Shown here in pieces: positions 26,600 to 38,394 of a stretch of 64,000 nucleotides of DNA. Made by a program: the position numbers and the translations under genes. Position 1 is the stretch's first letter. Each line of letters starts with the position of its first letter. This DNA is from Toxotes chatareus (lineage: Eukaryota > Chordata > Actinopteri > Toxotidae): NCBI GenBank assembly GCA_016801885.1, contig CM028905.1, positions 14,350,706 to 14,414,705 of the forward strand. The letters run 5' to 3'. Under the pieces are notes generated by a model that saw only the letters and a list, made by a program, of their open reading frames with translations, ran no database searches and was not told the DNA's origin.

Positions 26600-29500
26600 A
26601 GTATGGCGCTTTTTTCGGGCAAAAAGTCAAAATTTTTTCGACCTCAAAATGTCATAAAAACGCCATAGTATAGTAAGGCGTAAAATCGGACAAAAAAAGT
26701 CAAAATTTTTTTCGACCTCAAATGTCATAAAAAAACGCCATAGTATAGTATAAGGTCAAAAAATTTTCAAATGTCATAAAAAAGTCAAAAGTCAAAAAAA
26801 GTTTTTTTTTTTGACCTCAAAATGTCATAAAAAAAACGCTATAGTATAGTATGGCGTTTTTTCGGACAAAAAAGTCAAAATTTTTTTCGACCTCAAAATG
26901 TCATAAAAAAACGCTATAGTATAGTATGGCGTTTTTTCGGACAAAAGTCAAAAAAAATTTTTCGACCTCAAAATGTCATAAAAAAACGCTATAGTATAGT
27001 ATGGCGCTTCGGGCAAAAAGTCAAAATTTTTTTCGAACCTCAAAATGTCATAAAAAACGCCATAGTATAGTATGGCGTTTTTTTTTTCGCAAAAAAAGTC
27101 AAAAAATTTTTTCGACCTCAAAATGTCATAAAAAACGCCATAGTATAGTATGGCGCAAAATTTCGGCAAAAAAAAGTCAAAAATTTTTCGACCTCAAAAT
27201 GTCATAAAAAAAACGCTCATAGTATAGTATGGCTTTTTTTCGGGCAAAAAAAAGTCAAAATTTTTTTTCGACCTCAAAATGTCATAAAAAAACGCCATAG
27301 TATAGTATATGGCGTTTTTTTTCAAAAAAAGTCAAAAATTTTTTTTTTCGACCTCAAAATGTCATAAAAAACGCCATAGTATAGTATAGCAGTATGCTTT
27401 TTCGGGCAAAAAAAGTCAAAAATTTTTTTCGACCTCAAAATGTCATAAAAAACGCCATAGTATAGTATGGCGTTTTTTTCGGGCAAAAAAGTCAAAATTT
27501 TTTTAGACCTCAAAATGTCATAAAAAAAAATGTCATAGTATAGTATATAGCGTTTTTCGGGACAAAAAAGTCAAAAATTTTTTTCGACCTCAAAATGTCA
27601 TAAAAAACGCCATAGTATAGTATATAGCGTCAAAATCGGACAAAAAAAAAATCAAAAAATTTTCGACCTCAAAATGTCATAAAAAAATCGCAAAAAGTCA
27701 TAGTATAGTAAAATGTCATGTTTAGTATAGTAGTATGACAAAAAAAAAGTCAAAATTTTTTTTCGACCTCAAAATGTCATAAAAAACGCTATATAGTATA
27801 GTATGGCGCTTTTTTCGGAAAAAAAGTCAAAATTTTTTTTCGACCTCAAATGTCATAAAAAAACGCTATAGTATAGTATGGTGTTTTTTCGGTCAAAAAG
27901 TCAAAATTTTTTCGACCTCAAAATGTCATAAAAAACGCATATAGTATAGTAAGGCGTCAAATCGGACAAAAAAAAGTCAAAATTTTTTCGACCTCAAAAT
28001 GTCATAAAAAAAAGTCATAGTATAGTATGGCGTTTTTTTCGGGCAAAAAAAGTCAAAATTTTTTTCGACCTCAAAATGTCATAAAAAACGTCATAGTATA
28101 GTATGGCCTCAAAATCGGACAAAAAAAGTCAAAAATTTTTTCGACCTCAAAATGTCATAAAAAACGCTATAGTATAGTATGGCGTTTTTTGCAAAAAAAG
28201 TCAAAAAAAGTTTTTTTCGACCTCAAAATGTCATAAAAACGCCATAGTATAGTATGGCGTCAAAAAAAAGTCGGACAAAAAAGTCAAAAATTTTTTTTCG
28301 ACCTCAAAATGTCATAAAAAAACGTCATAGTATAGTATGGCGCTTTTTTCGAACAAAAAAGTCAAAAATTTTTTCGACCTCAAAATGTCATAAAAAACGC
28401 CATAGTATAGTATAGTATGGCGTTTTTTTCGGCAAAAAGTCAAAATTTTTTCGACCTCAAATGTCATAAAAACGCCATAGTATATAGTATGTTTTTTCGG
28501 GCAAAAAAGTCAAAATTTTTTTCGACCTCAAAATGTCATAAAAAACGTCATAGTATAGTATGGCGCGTTTTTTTCGGAAAAAAGTCAAAATTTTTTTCGA
28601 CCTCAAAATGTCATAAAAAAAAACGCATAGTATAGTATGGCGTTTTTTCGGACAAAAAAAGTCAAAAATTTTTTCGACCTCAAAATGTCATAAAAAACGC
28701 CATAGTATAGTATAGGCGTATATCGGTTTTTTTTTCGGAAAAAAAACGCCATAGTATAGTATGGCGTCAAAAAAGTTTTTTCGACCTCAAAATGTCATAA
28801 AAAACGCTCATAGTATAGTAAAGGCGTAGTAAAATCGGGACAAAAAAGTCAAAAATTTTTTCGACCTCAAAATGTCATAAAAAACGTCATAGTATAGTAT
28901 GGCGTTTTTTTCGGACAAAAAAGTCAAAAAATTTTTCGACCTCAAAATGTCATAAAAAAAACATCATAGTATAGTATGGCGTTTTTTTTTTCGGCAAAAA
29001 AAGTCAAAATTTTTTTTCGACCTCAAAATGTCATAAAAAACGCTATAGTATAGTATGGCGCTTTTTTTTGGGCAAAAAGTCAAAATTTTTTTCGACCTCA
29101 AAATGTCATAAAAAACGTCATAGTATAGTATGGCGTTTTTTTCGGGCAAAAAAGTCAAAAATTTTTTCGACCTCAAAATGTAATAAAAAAACGCTATAGT
29201 ATAGTAAGGCGTCAAAATCGGACAAAAAAGTCAAAATTTTTTCGACCTCAAAATGTCATAAAAAACGTCATAGTATAGTAAGGCGTAAAAATGGGACAAA
29301 AAAAGTCAAAATTTTTTTCGACCTCAAAATGTAATAAAAAACGTCATAGTATAGTAAGGCGTGAAAATCGGACAAAAAAAAAGTCAAAATTTTTTCGACC
29401 TCAAAATGTCAAAAAACGTCATAGTATAGTATGGCGCGTTTTTTTCGAACAAAAAAGTCAAAATTTTTTTTCGACCTCAAAATGTCATAATAAACGCATA

Positions 29501-32179
29501 TAGTATAGTAAGGCGTCAAAATCGGACAAAAAAAGTCAAAAAATTTTTTCACCTCAAAATGTCATAAAAAACATCATAGTATAGTATGGCGTTTTTTTCG
29601 GGCAAAAAAAGTCAAAAATTTTTTCGACCTCAAAATGTCATAAAAAACGTCATAGTATAGTATGGCGTTTTTTTTCGGGCAAAAAAAGTCAAAATTTTTT
29701 TCGACCTCAAAATGTCATAAAAAACGTCATAGTATAGTATGGCGTTTTTTTCGGTCAAAAAAAGTCAAAAATTTTTTCGACCTCAAAATGTAATAAAAAA
29801 CGTCATAGTATAGTAAGGCGTCAAAATCGGACAAAAAAAGTCAAAATTTTTTTCGACCTCAAAATGTCATAAAAAACGTCATAGTATAGTAAGGCGTAAA
29901 AATGGGACAAAAAAAGTCAAAATTTTTTTCGACCTCAAAATGTAATAAAAAACGTCATAGTATAGTAAGGCGTGAAAATCGGACAAAAAAAGTCAAAAAT
30001 TTTTTCGACCTCAAAATGTCAAAAAAACGTCATAGTATAGTATGGCGTTTTTTTCGGGCAAAAAAAGTTAAAATTTTTTTCGACCTCAAAATGTCATAAT
30101 AAACGTCATAGTATAGTAAGGCGTCAAAATCGGACAAAAAAAGTCAAAATTTTTTTCGACCTCAAAATGTCAAAAAAAAAAACGTCATAGTATAGTAAGG
30201 CGTGAAAATCGGACAAAAAAAGTCAAAATTTTTTTCGACCTCATAATGTCAAAAAAACGCGTCATAGTATAGTATATGGCGTTTTTTCGAACAAAAGTCA
30301 AATTTTTTTTTTTCGACCTCAAAATGTCATAAAAAACGTCATAGTATAGTAAAGGCGTGAAAATCGGACAAAAAAGTCAAAATTTTTTCGACCTCAAAAT
30401 GTAAAAAAAAAAACGTCGTCATAGTATAGTATGGCGTTTTTTTTCGGGCAAAAAAAGTCAAATTTTTTTTCGACCTCAAACTGTCATAAAAAACGTCATA
30501 GTATAGTAAGGCGTCAAAATCGGAAAAAAAAGTAACAAATTTTTTCGACCTCAAAATTTCATAAAAAACGTCATAGTAGAGTATGGCGTCAAAATCGGAC
30601 AAAAAAAGTCAAAATTTTTTTCGACCTCAAGATCTCATAAAAAACGTCATAGTATAGTATGGCGTTTTTTTGGGGCAAAAAAAGTCAAAATTTTTTTCAA
30701 CCTCAAAATGTCATATAAAACGTCATAGTATAGTAAGGCGTGAAAATCGGACAAAAAAAGTCAAAATTTTTTTCGACCTCAAAATGTCAAAAAAACGTCA
30801 TAGTATAGTATGGCGTTCTTTTCGGGAAAAAAATGTCAAAATTTTTTTCGACCTCAAAATGTCACAAAAAACATCATAGTATAGTAAGGCGTCAAAATCG
30901 GACAAAAAAAGTCACAATTTTTTTCGACCTCAAAATGTCATAAAAAACGTCATAGTATAGTAAGGTGTCAAAATCGGCCAAAAAAAGTCAAAATTTTTTT
31001 GGACCTCAAAATGTCATAAAAAGCGTCATAGTATAGTAAGGCGTCAAAATCGGCCAAAAAAAGTCAAAATTTTTTTGGACCTCAAAATGTCATAAAAAAC
31101 GTCATAGTATAGTATGGCGTCAAAATCGGGGGAAAAAAGGCTAATTTTTTTTTGGCCTCAAAATGTCATAAAAATGGTCATAGTATGGTAAGGCGTCAAA
31201 ATGGGCCAAAAAAAGTCTAATTTTGTTGGACCTCAAAATGTCATAAAAAAACGCCATAGTATAGTATGGCGTTTTTTTGGGCAAAAAAAGTCAAAAAATT
31301 TTTTTGCTTCAAAATGTCATAAAAAACGTCATAGTATAGTATGGCGTGTTTTTCGGGCAAAAAAAAGTCAAAAATTTTTTGGGCTTCAAAATGTCATAAA
31401 AAACGTCATAGTATAGTATGGCGTTTTTTTCGTGCAAAAAAAGTCACAATTTTTTTCGACCTCAAAATGTCATAAAAAACGTCATAGTATAGTATGCCGT
31501 TTTTTTCGGGCAAAAAAAAGTCAACATTTTTTTTGGCCTCAAAATTTCATAAAAATGGTCATAGTATAGTAAGGCGTCAAAATCGGCCAAAAAAAGTCAT
31601 TTTTCCGAACAGCCTCAAAATGTCATAAAAATGGTCATAGTATAGTAAGGCATCAAAATCGGCCAAAAAAACACATTTTTTTTTGGCCTCAAAATGTCAT
31701 AAAAATGGTCATAGTATAGTAAGGCGTCAAAATCGGCCAAAAAAAGTCACAATTTTTTTTGGACCTCAAAATGTCATAAAAATTCAATTCAATTCAATTT
31801 CAATTCAATTTTAATTATATAGCGCCCTCCACAATCAAAATTGTCTCAAAGCGCTTTACAGAGACCCAGAGCCTGACCCCAGAGCAAGCACTTAAGGCGA
31901 CAGTGGCAAGGAAAACTCCCTTTTAACAGGAAGAAACCTTGAGCAGAACCTGGCTGGTCATAGTATAGTAAGGCGTCAAAATCGACCAAAAAAAGTCAAA
32001 TTTCTTTTTGGGCTTCAAAATGTCATAAAAATGGTCATAGTATAGTAAGGCGTCAAAATTGGCCAAAAGAAAGTCTATTTCTTTTTTGGCCTTAAAATGT
32101 CATAAAAATGGTTATAGTATAGTAAGGCGCCAAAATCAGCCAAAAAAAAGTAATTCTTTCGAACAGCATCAAAATGTTA
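26600..32179. repeat. Diverged right-hand edge of the satellite array
   Basis: From about 26.6 kb units increasingly carry base substitutions: CGCCATAG becomes CGTCATAG, then GGTCATAG beyond about 31.1 kb; TATGGCG becomes TAAGGCG; CGGAC becomes CGGCC; CGACC becomes GGACC, GGCC or GGCTTC. Unit length settles near 76 bp with fewer ragged units. The last recognisable copy fades out around 32179 in unique DNA. Two edge units, near 31606 and 32160, share the unusual word CGAACAG before (C/A)CTCAAAATG-like sequence, hinting at a local block duplication. Older, less homogenised repeats at array margins are expected under unequal exchange; applying that model here is inference. Confidence 0.9.
31783..31954 (-). 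mobile_element. Teleost retroelement 3'-tail fragment inserted in the satellite
   Basis: A 172-bp non-satellite segment interrupts a unit cleanly: satellite runs to GTCATAAAAA and resumes at TGGTCATAG, the order seen in neighbouring intact units. The insert starts with an (ATTCA)n-type microsatellite and then has ATATAGCGCCCTCCACAA, AAAGCGCTTTACA, GAGCAAGCACTTAAGGCGAC and CTCCCTTTTAACAGGAAG. I recognise these phrases as a very abundant percomorph fish interspersed repeat, probably the 3' end of a LINE or SINE family. The simple-repeat end would be the 3' tail, so the element reads on the minus strand. I see no clear target-site duplication. Confidence 0.75.
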
Positions 32180-34425
32180 AGTACTTAAGTAGATTAAGTA
32201 TGTGGGAAAAACACCTGCTAATAAATCCGTTTCCTGTGTTTTGATGAAGGGCGTTTCTGAGCTAAGTGACCACGTCCAATTATTCTAAAATGGTGCCCTG
32301 TGGCAAGACTTGTAGGCGATTTCAAGGCAGAATATTAGCCAGAATGGATAAGTGGGAAAAACCCCAAATCCTCATTGTCACAAATCGGAGGGTGAGTTTA
32401 CATTGGTGCTCCGCTCACATCGTGTAATGTTGAGAAGAGCTTTTGATCACTTTTGGACAATAGTGTCTTAAGAGCAACATGACAAGATTTCAGCTCCATC
32501 TGATGATTTCCCTAGGAGGAGTTAATTAACGAAAAAAATGAACCACTGCCATTAGGTGGCCCTTTGGTGATATCATCATATTAGCATATCAATCTGTTCG
32601 GAATCACATGCTCATCATGCCTGATTTTTTTTTTCATCCACATTGGATAAAGTATGTGTGAGTTACAGGAAACGTGTCCTGGCCCTGATTTCTGTGGGTT
32701 GAACTTTAGCAGTATACTGCACCACACCCAAATCACTAACATCACAGCAGGCACTGAGTGGAGCTCCACAACATGTTGCTAGGCTTCATTTACAGAAAAA
32801 GCAGAGCGGCGTCAGTTTTCTGCCCTGTGTGATTCCTCTTTAATAACAATAAATTTGTAGGTGGACTAAACAGGGATTGTTAGACATATAGGAAACCTAT
32901 TATGTGAAATCAAATGTTTGTTACGTAAGCAGGATATGGAAGGAGAAATATGAACAGGAAATAATTAAATATTCATAGCTTGAAAGCCCCTTAAATTTTT
33001 CATATTAAAGTAAGTGTACAGAACTAAATTTAAGCATTTTAATTTAAGCTTTATTAAGAGAATTGTCCTGTAAGGATTCAAGGACCTCTGAGCTCATTTG
33101 AATGAGTGATTAAAGCTATTCTAAGTTTTTTAAGGGTTTTGTTCCACTGTTTCTACCTGGTGTAACTGATTTCTTACTCTGAATCCCTTTGGTGCCTCCA
33201 TGCTTTTTATAAGTTCCATTTTAATACATAGCACTCAAGAGATGATTGTATCCTACATTTATACAGTTTTTGCCACACCACATTGAAGAGACACACATAT
33301 TTCCTGTCTATTCTATGTCGCCACATTCAAATACACATATGCACTGAGAAGAATTGCAGTTGCACCAACATTTTAGTGTAAATCTAATTTAAAATGCAGC
33401 AGTGAGACTCACCAGATGACATTCACAGAGAGGCTTCTCCTTTACTGATGTCTAGAGGAGACCTTTGGCTCTTGTTCCTCCTAGTGATTACTGTCTCACG
33501 GTTGTAAATATAAATGATTAACACACACAAACGCACTGCCAATTACTCAGCGCTTCCCCTCTTCCTTGTGTTCAACACAAGACCCAAAAGCATCTTAGTG
33601 ACTGCAAAAAGTAAAACAGATCAACTTTGCAAACCTAAAAATATCCACCTGTTGTTTGCTCTGGCTCATGGCTCCATCATGGCGGTTAAAGCCTGGGTAG
33701 TGATGAGAGACAGGTCCCATGCAGCAGTCTCCTCACCCCATCTGGCTGGCCAGAGCAGTCATGAGGGATACATGGCACCGTGCCACGCTGGGTCACCAGT
33801 GTCCATACCCGAACTCCAGGATCATGTGAACCACACTTTTGTCTGAATGGGTGCTTCTGTTGTCACGGCAACGACAACAGTCTCTTTGCTTCCATTGAGA
33901 AAACCAGATATGACCAGGGGCCTGTCAAAACCATGTCTCATCAGAAGCGATCACTGGACCGATGCCTTTTTCTGAAAGAATAGACTTATGCACCCCCCTA
34001 ATGAGCACTTCCAAATAAACAGCCCCCACTAGCGTGCCATTCTAATTGAACCACACAAAGGATTATCTTCTCTTGTACTCACTGGCTTCATTCATAATCG
34101 GCCATTTGCCTCAAAACAAAAGCACAACATTAAACCTCTTTTCTCTGACCACTGTATTTTTATGTTTGCAACGTTTTAAATAGGTTCTGTAGAATGGGGG
34201 ACACATGAAAACAGCATTGGAAAGCCTAACAGTAAATGTTATGTGTTGTGTAAATGTTTCTTTTAGCTGTAAAACAAAAGAAAAAATATAGCTGAAAGGT
34301 GCTTGCCTCTCACTGGGGAATCATCAAAGTTATTCCAGTTCATCCTGAGGGGAACATGAATGTTTGAGCAAGCTTTTGTGGTAATAGATGTCAGTATATT
34401 TCACTCAAATGTGAAGCTAATATTT

Positions 34426-34639
34426 GCCTAGAGCAGGGGTATCCAAACTGCACCACAAAGGGCCGTGTGGCTGCAGGTTTTTGTTCCAACTAATGAAGAG
34501 CACACTGACCAATCAACTGTCTGAAGACTGAGATCAGTTGATTAAATGAATCACGTTTGGTGTGCTAGTGGTTGGTTGGAACAAAAACCTGCAGCCACAT
34601 GGCCCTTTGTGGAACAGTTTGGACACCTCTGGCCTAGAG
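34426..34639. mobile_element. hAT-type MITE with 8-bp target-site duplication
   Basis: The element body is 34434-34631 (198 bp). It begins CAGGGGTATCCAAACTG and ends CAGTTTGGACACCTCTG, terminal inverted repeats of the CAGGGGT...hAT/Charlie style. The inverted similarity continues inward: AAAGGGCCGTGTGGCTGCAG and TTTTTGTTCCAAC on the left mirror GTTGGAACAAAAA, CTGCAGCCACATGG and CCCTTTGTGG on the right, making nearly the whole element a foldback. It is flanked by perfect direct repeats GCCTAGAG at 34426-34433 and 34632-34639; 8-bp duplications are the hAT superfamily signature. There is no coding capacity, so it is non-autonomous. Confidence 0.92.
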
Positions 34640-35480
34640 GAAAAGTCAGGGGATCGTCAGTAGGCTGAAATACTACAGGATACTGTGATAACCTGTAACT
34701 TCAACCTACTGGATGGGAATTAAAGTACGAATTAGATGACTTTTTTTTGCATAAAAAACTAAATGTGTTAAACGTCAGAAAAAGTCAATATGTCAAAGTG
34801 GGTCAGATTGGTAAAAAGTAGACTTACTTTTTTCACTTCTAGAGATCATGGTTTGTTTGTGTGACTGGGAAATCATTTAGTTAGTTGAGCCACTTATGAA
34901 TGGGAAAAACCAAAGATAAAATGATTCAAAGTTTAATCACTCTAAATATTGATGTAGATATCCAGGAAATCTGTTCCTTAATCTTATCCAATTAGACTTT
35001 GGTTTATGACTTACAGGACTGAGCACAACATGCCTCCGCTGATCCAGTGATGGAAATACAACCACAGAAAAGGGTGGGAACACAATAAAACTCTGCCGAA
35101 GCAATTTCAGGACAAAGAATTTAAAAAACCTAAGCTTAACGTCAATGACTGAATGATCACAGGGTGTTGTCTTTCCATGTAAACAAGATGGTAAAATACA
35201 TCCTGATAAGCAATGATGCCCGCTGGCTTGTGAATTAATTTTGTGATGAGAATGACAGAATAATGTAATCAGAGTGCAATTATTAATGATAATGGTTTAA
35301 TAAGATTAATAATAAATAAATTAATTATAAGATTAATTAATTAATTAATAAGATAACGGTTAACTTGTTCCAGTCAGCATGTTGGAAAGTCTCACACAAG
35401 TGTTGATAGTTACTGTGTCTGATTTCATGATTTCATTTTTAAAAATCTAGCACCCCTCCTTTTTTGGGCTGAAGTTGTAT

Positions 35481-35790
35481 TTCAGAATCAGAATCAGAAT
35501 GACTTTATTAATCCCCATAGGGAAATTCTTGCTGTTACTTTAACTCCCAGCTGAAAAGAACAAAAGAGGAAAAGTGCACATAGTGTGTGGTAAGAGAAAA
35601 AAATTCTAGAATAAATAAGTAAAATGAAAAACAAAAATAAGAGTATAGTATAATGAAAATCAAGTCAAAATACTGCAATAACTCCTATATCAAACAGAAC
35701 AATATATACACCTAATACAAAAATAGAAAAGATAAGACATCTTAATATTTTAATATTTGCAATATGTACATGAGGTTTGTGGTTGATAGT
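35481..35790 (-). mobile_element. Fish LINE/SINE-like 3' tail repeat (CAGAAT)n
   Basis: CAGAATCAGAATCAGAAT is followed by GACTTTATTAATCCCCATAG and GGGAAATTCTTGC, the familiar end of an abundant teleost interspersed repeat whose consensus reads roughly 'ACTTTATTAATCCC...GGGAAATT'. The A-rich continuation with TAAATAAGTAAAATG, CTGCAATAACTCCTATAT and AATATATACACC resembles the body of the same family. The microsatellite end implies the element's 3' end lies at the low coordinate, hence minus orientation. The right boundary is approximate and the exact family is not assigned. Confidence 0.55.
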
Positions 35791-38394
35791 TTCCTTTTAA
35801 AAATATTTTCTTTTTCTCTTTTGCCCCCTTTCTTTTGGACTCTTTATATGTTTCCCTTCCAGTATTCAAAGTGTTGCTCTTGTTTTCTTTATGGAGGAAC
35901 TATAACAAGCTACTGAGGTGTTGTGTTATTCACTTCCTTAGGATTAAGGTTTGTCTTTTTGGCTTTTTAGGGTTAAATAGTTAGGCTAACCTCTTGTGAG
36001 GACATTTATCATTAAATTAGGTCACCACATAATAATTAAAAACACACACACAAAAACACAAGAATAATCCATTAAACTTTACTGAGTGAACTTCACTTAT
36101 GTCTCTTCATCTATAGCAGGTGTGGAAAATAAAGGAATTTATGTATGAAAGGAAGAGTCATCAAATGTGATCAGAAAATATGATATGGGTTAAAATAGGT
36201 AAAATTGGCTGTACTTCGACCACCCACAACATGATTTTATCTTTAATGTTTTAAGTAAATGTTGCTGGTACGGCGTCTGTTACTTTAGTAAAAAAAAAAA
36301 AAAAAAAAAGAATGCATGACCTTTTGTAGTGACAGAGTATTTAACATTGTGTGACCACTTTTAACACAGTGGTTTTAAGAACGAAGTATGCTCCCCAGGA
36401 TACAAATAAAAACGCTTTTCATAGGCGACCCTGGACTTTGGAGTCAGACTGACGCGCTTCTTTTCTGTCCATTACGGTAAAAATGGCAGCACAGCGAATG
36501 CTCTCTGCTCTGGAAATACGCAGAAATGGGGGTGTAACAGGGAACTGCAGAAACCCAAAACAACCGTGGGGCTGGATTGCCATTTCCAAAACCAAAAAGC
36601 GGCGATCACGGAAGTAATCTCGTGGGTTGCAAATCCACAAACCCGCGCAATATTTAGACAGAATGCGGTGATAATACCAGAGTCTAATGTTTAGCACCTT
36701 TTTGCAGCAGTGGTGAAATCCACGGAATGTTCCACACGGGAACAGCTGACCATAGGATGCCGCACTTAGCCTAACGAGATGTGAACATTACAAGGAAAAT
36801 ATCAGTGATCAGATGTTTGCATATTAACAATCAGGTAACTACACTGCTCCTCTTGTTATTGCTTCGTCTCGGTTGAATTTTGGAGATTTACAGTGCGTGT
36901 TTACGGGAGATGGTTAGACGGGTTATTAGGGCTGTCATCCTGCTCAACCTCCAGCCCCTCCTTGTTTTGCTGAAACCGAGTGCGATGTTGTAATGTTTAC
37001 ATTTAGTCTGTGTTGCATACCCCTGCTCCTCTCCTTACTCAGCTTTTCATTTTGGTGCTTACTTTTGGATCCATTCAAAAGACTAAATGCGCTTCAAAGC
37101 TTCGTAGTGAAGCAGTCAGAACAGACGAGGACATTATTTATTAACTCTTACTGGACAAACTGGGCCTGATAGGCTGGTTATAAGGCCTAATAAAGCTTGA
37201 TAATTCTCAAGTGCTGCATCACATCCATCTTTTGCAGCTGCATTCACTGTCCTGCAAAGACCTAAATGAAGAATTTCGTAGAATAGCTGTTTGAGGATGT
37301 TTCTCACTTGATCATGCAAGTGCAATATTACATAACCGGCTGGGCAGTCTACAGTAGAACACTGGCCTCCAGTGAGAGTCAAAACAAGACTGTAGGCCAC
37401 ATAGTTACAGACCTACAGTAAAGCAATGTTCTACAAATAAACACTTATGGTATGTGTGCTGAATCTAATGAAGTAAAATGCAATTTTGCTTTTGGTTGAA
37501 ATTGATCACTAATGTTTTTGTTTTTTGATGGGGTGCCCCAAGAGAGATGCTGTAGTTTGGAAATTCCCAAACATTTCAGGTCAATAATGCTCAGATGGTT
37601 AAATATTAGACCCGTTTCTTTATTTGTGAAGGGTATGACCTGTGTGCACCAGTAGTAATACCACATTATAAAAACACAATAAAGTTATTCTGATTCTATT
37701 ACTGGATCATAATTACTGTGCCACTAATAAGTATGCAGTACTTTATACATTTTGAGGTGGAGGTATCATTTTAACTGCTTTATGTCAGCATAGTTCCATC
37801 TATAACAATATATGATATATTATAAAATGATTTAGCATTTAAAATCTTAATGTGAAAAATGACTAGCTGCTTAATTAATGCAGTGAAAAGGTCAATATTT
37901 CCCTCAGGAACATAGAAAACTAGAGATATAAAGTAGAATAAATGCAAAGACTTAAGTAAAGGTTCTTGAAAATTGTACTTCAGTATACTACTCAAGTAAA
38001 TGTACCTACTAACTTTCCTCCTCTGGTGACAAATATTTAAGAAAACACTATCTGTCAATAATATTTTCTCATAAATGGTGCAGGTACAAAAAACACATTT
38101 CACTGTACATTGTACTATGTATAATTATGCATGTGACAAATAAAGCTTATGTTAATCTTAATCTCTTAATAAAGCCTATCTTAATATAGGTGGTAAGAAC
38201 ACAAAAACATAAGGCCAGAGTTTTCTTATTCATTCTGTCGTTGGGATACCGTCAGGGTTAAGGATGTTTAGTTGAGTAATGTTTTTCAGTAGTTTTGGTG
38301 ACCCTGTAACCTCTCAGGGAGCTTATTGTTTATAAACTACGTTTTGATAGATTGTGGTTAAGACTGTCTGGATGTCTGCTGTCTGTGTTTGCTG

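Larger units (their letters stand above)
1..32179. repeat. AT-rich ~75-bp tandem satellite array (>32 kb, open at left edge)
   Basis: Head-to-tail repeats fill the first half of the window. Measured spacing of the CGACCTC word near 29.3-29.5 kb is 76-77 bp; inner units are often a few bases shorter. A unit reads in order: a GGCG linker, either CTTTTTTCGGGC or CCAAAATCGGAC, then AAAAAAGTC, an A-run/T-run, CGACCTCAAAATGTCATAA, an A-run, and CGCCATAGTATAGTATGGCG. The two linker types are interspersed without an obvious fixed order. Variation is dominated by homopolymer lengths and CTCAAAATG/CTCAAATG. I do not recognise the family by name. Whether it is centromeric, pericentromeric or a large euchromatic minisatellite cannot be told from the sequence; it stops only about 8 kb from the first coding exon of rnf44. 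Confidence 0.97.
32180..38394. other. Intergenic DNA between satellite and rnf44; no supported gene
   Basis: Ordinary AT-rich sequence with no exon series I can support. The longest open frames (33514-33846 on plus, 36419-36697 on minus) have no recognisable domain and no convincing flanking splice sites. It contains the hAT MITE at 34426-34639, the LINE/SINE-like tail from 35481, TTAAT-rich sequence near 35290-35350, and a 20-A run at 36290-36309. A small locally GC-richer patch at 36420-36700 includes a CGGAAGT ETS-like word and an ATG at 36483 opening a short plus-strand frame; this could be an unannotated first exon but evidence is weak. Confidence 0.7.

Noticed and set aside
775..31416. 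Dozens of 60-138-codon ORFs on both strands in the array, with recurring ILYYGVFYDILRSK or CHKKRHSIVWRFF peptides
   Set aside because: They recur with the satellite unit, appear on both strands, break at each homopolymer change and have no initiation or splice context. They are artefacts of a repeat that lacks stops in some frames.
1..32179. CRISPR-like array (regular repeats with palindromes)
   Set aside because: There are no unique spacers; the whole unit is repeated, and the flanking genes are vertebrate.
33859..33872. X-box-like GTTGTCACGGCAAC
   Set aside because: Two mismatches to the consensus and no supported gene nearby; probably chance.
33514..33983. Two overlapping plus-strand ORFs of 110 and 67 codons
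   Set aside because: No recognisable domain, no splice structure, ordinary intergenic composition.
35651..35675. Satellite-like words (GTATAGTA, AAGTCAAAA) inside the LINE/SINE-like tail
   Set aside because: Short AT-rich words in an A-rich element; not enough to argue that the satellite arose from it.
36483..36620. Short plus-strand ORF beginning MAAQRMLSALEIRRNGG
   Set aside because: A reasonable start context but no identifiable downstream exon or family; kept only as a remark in the intergenic entry.
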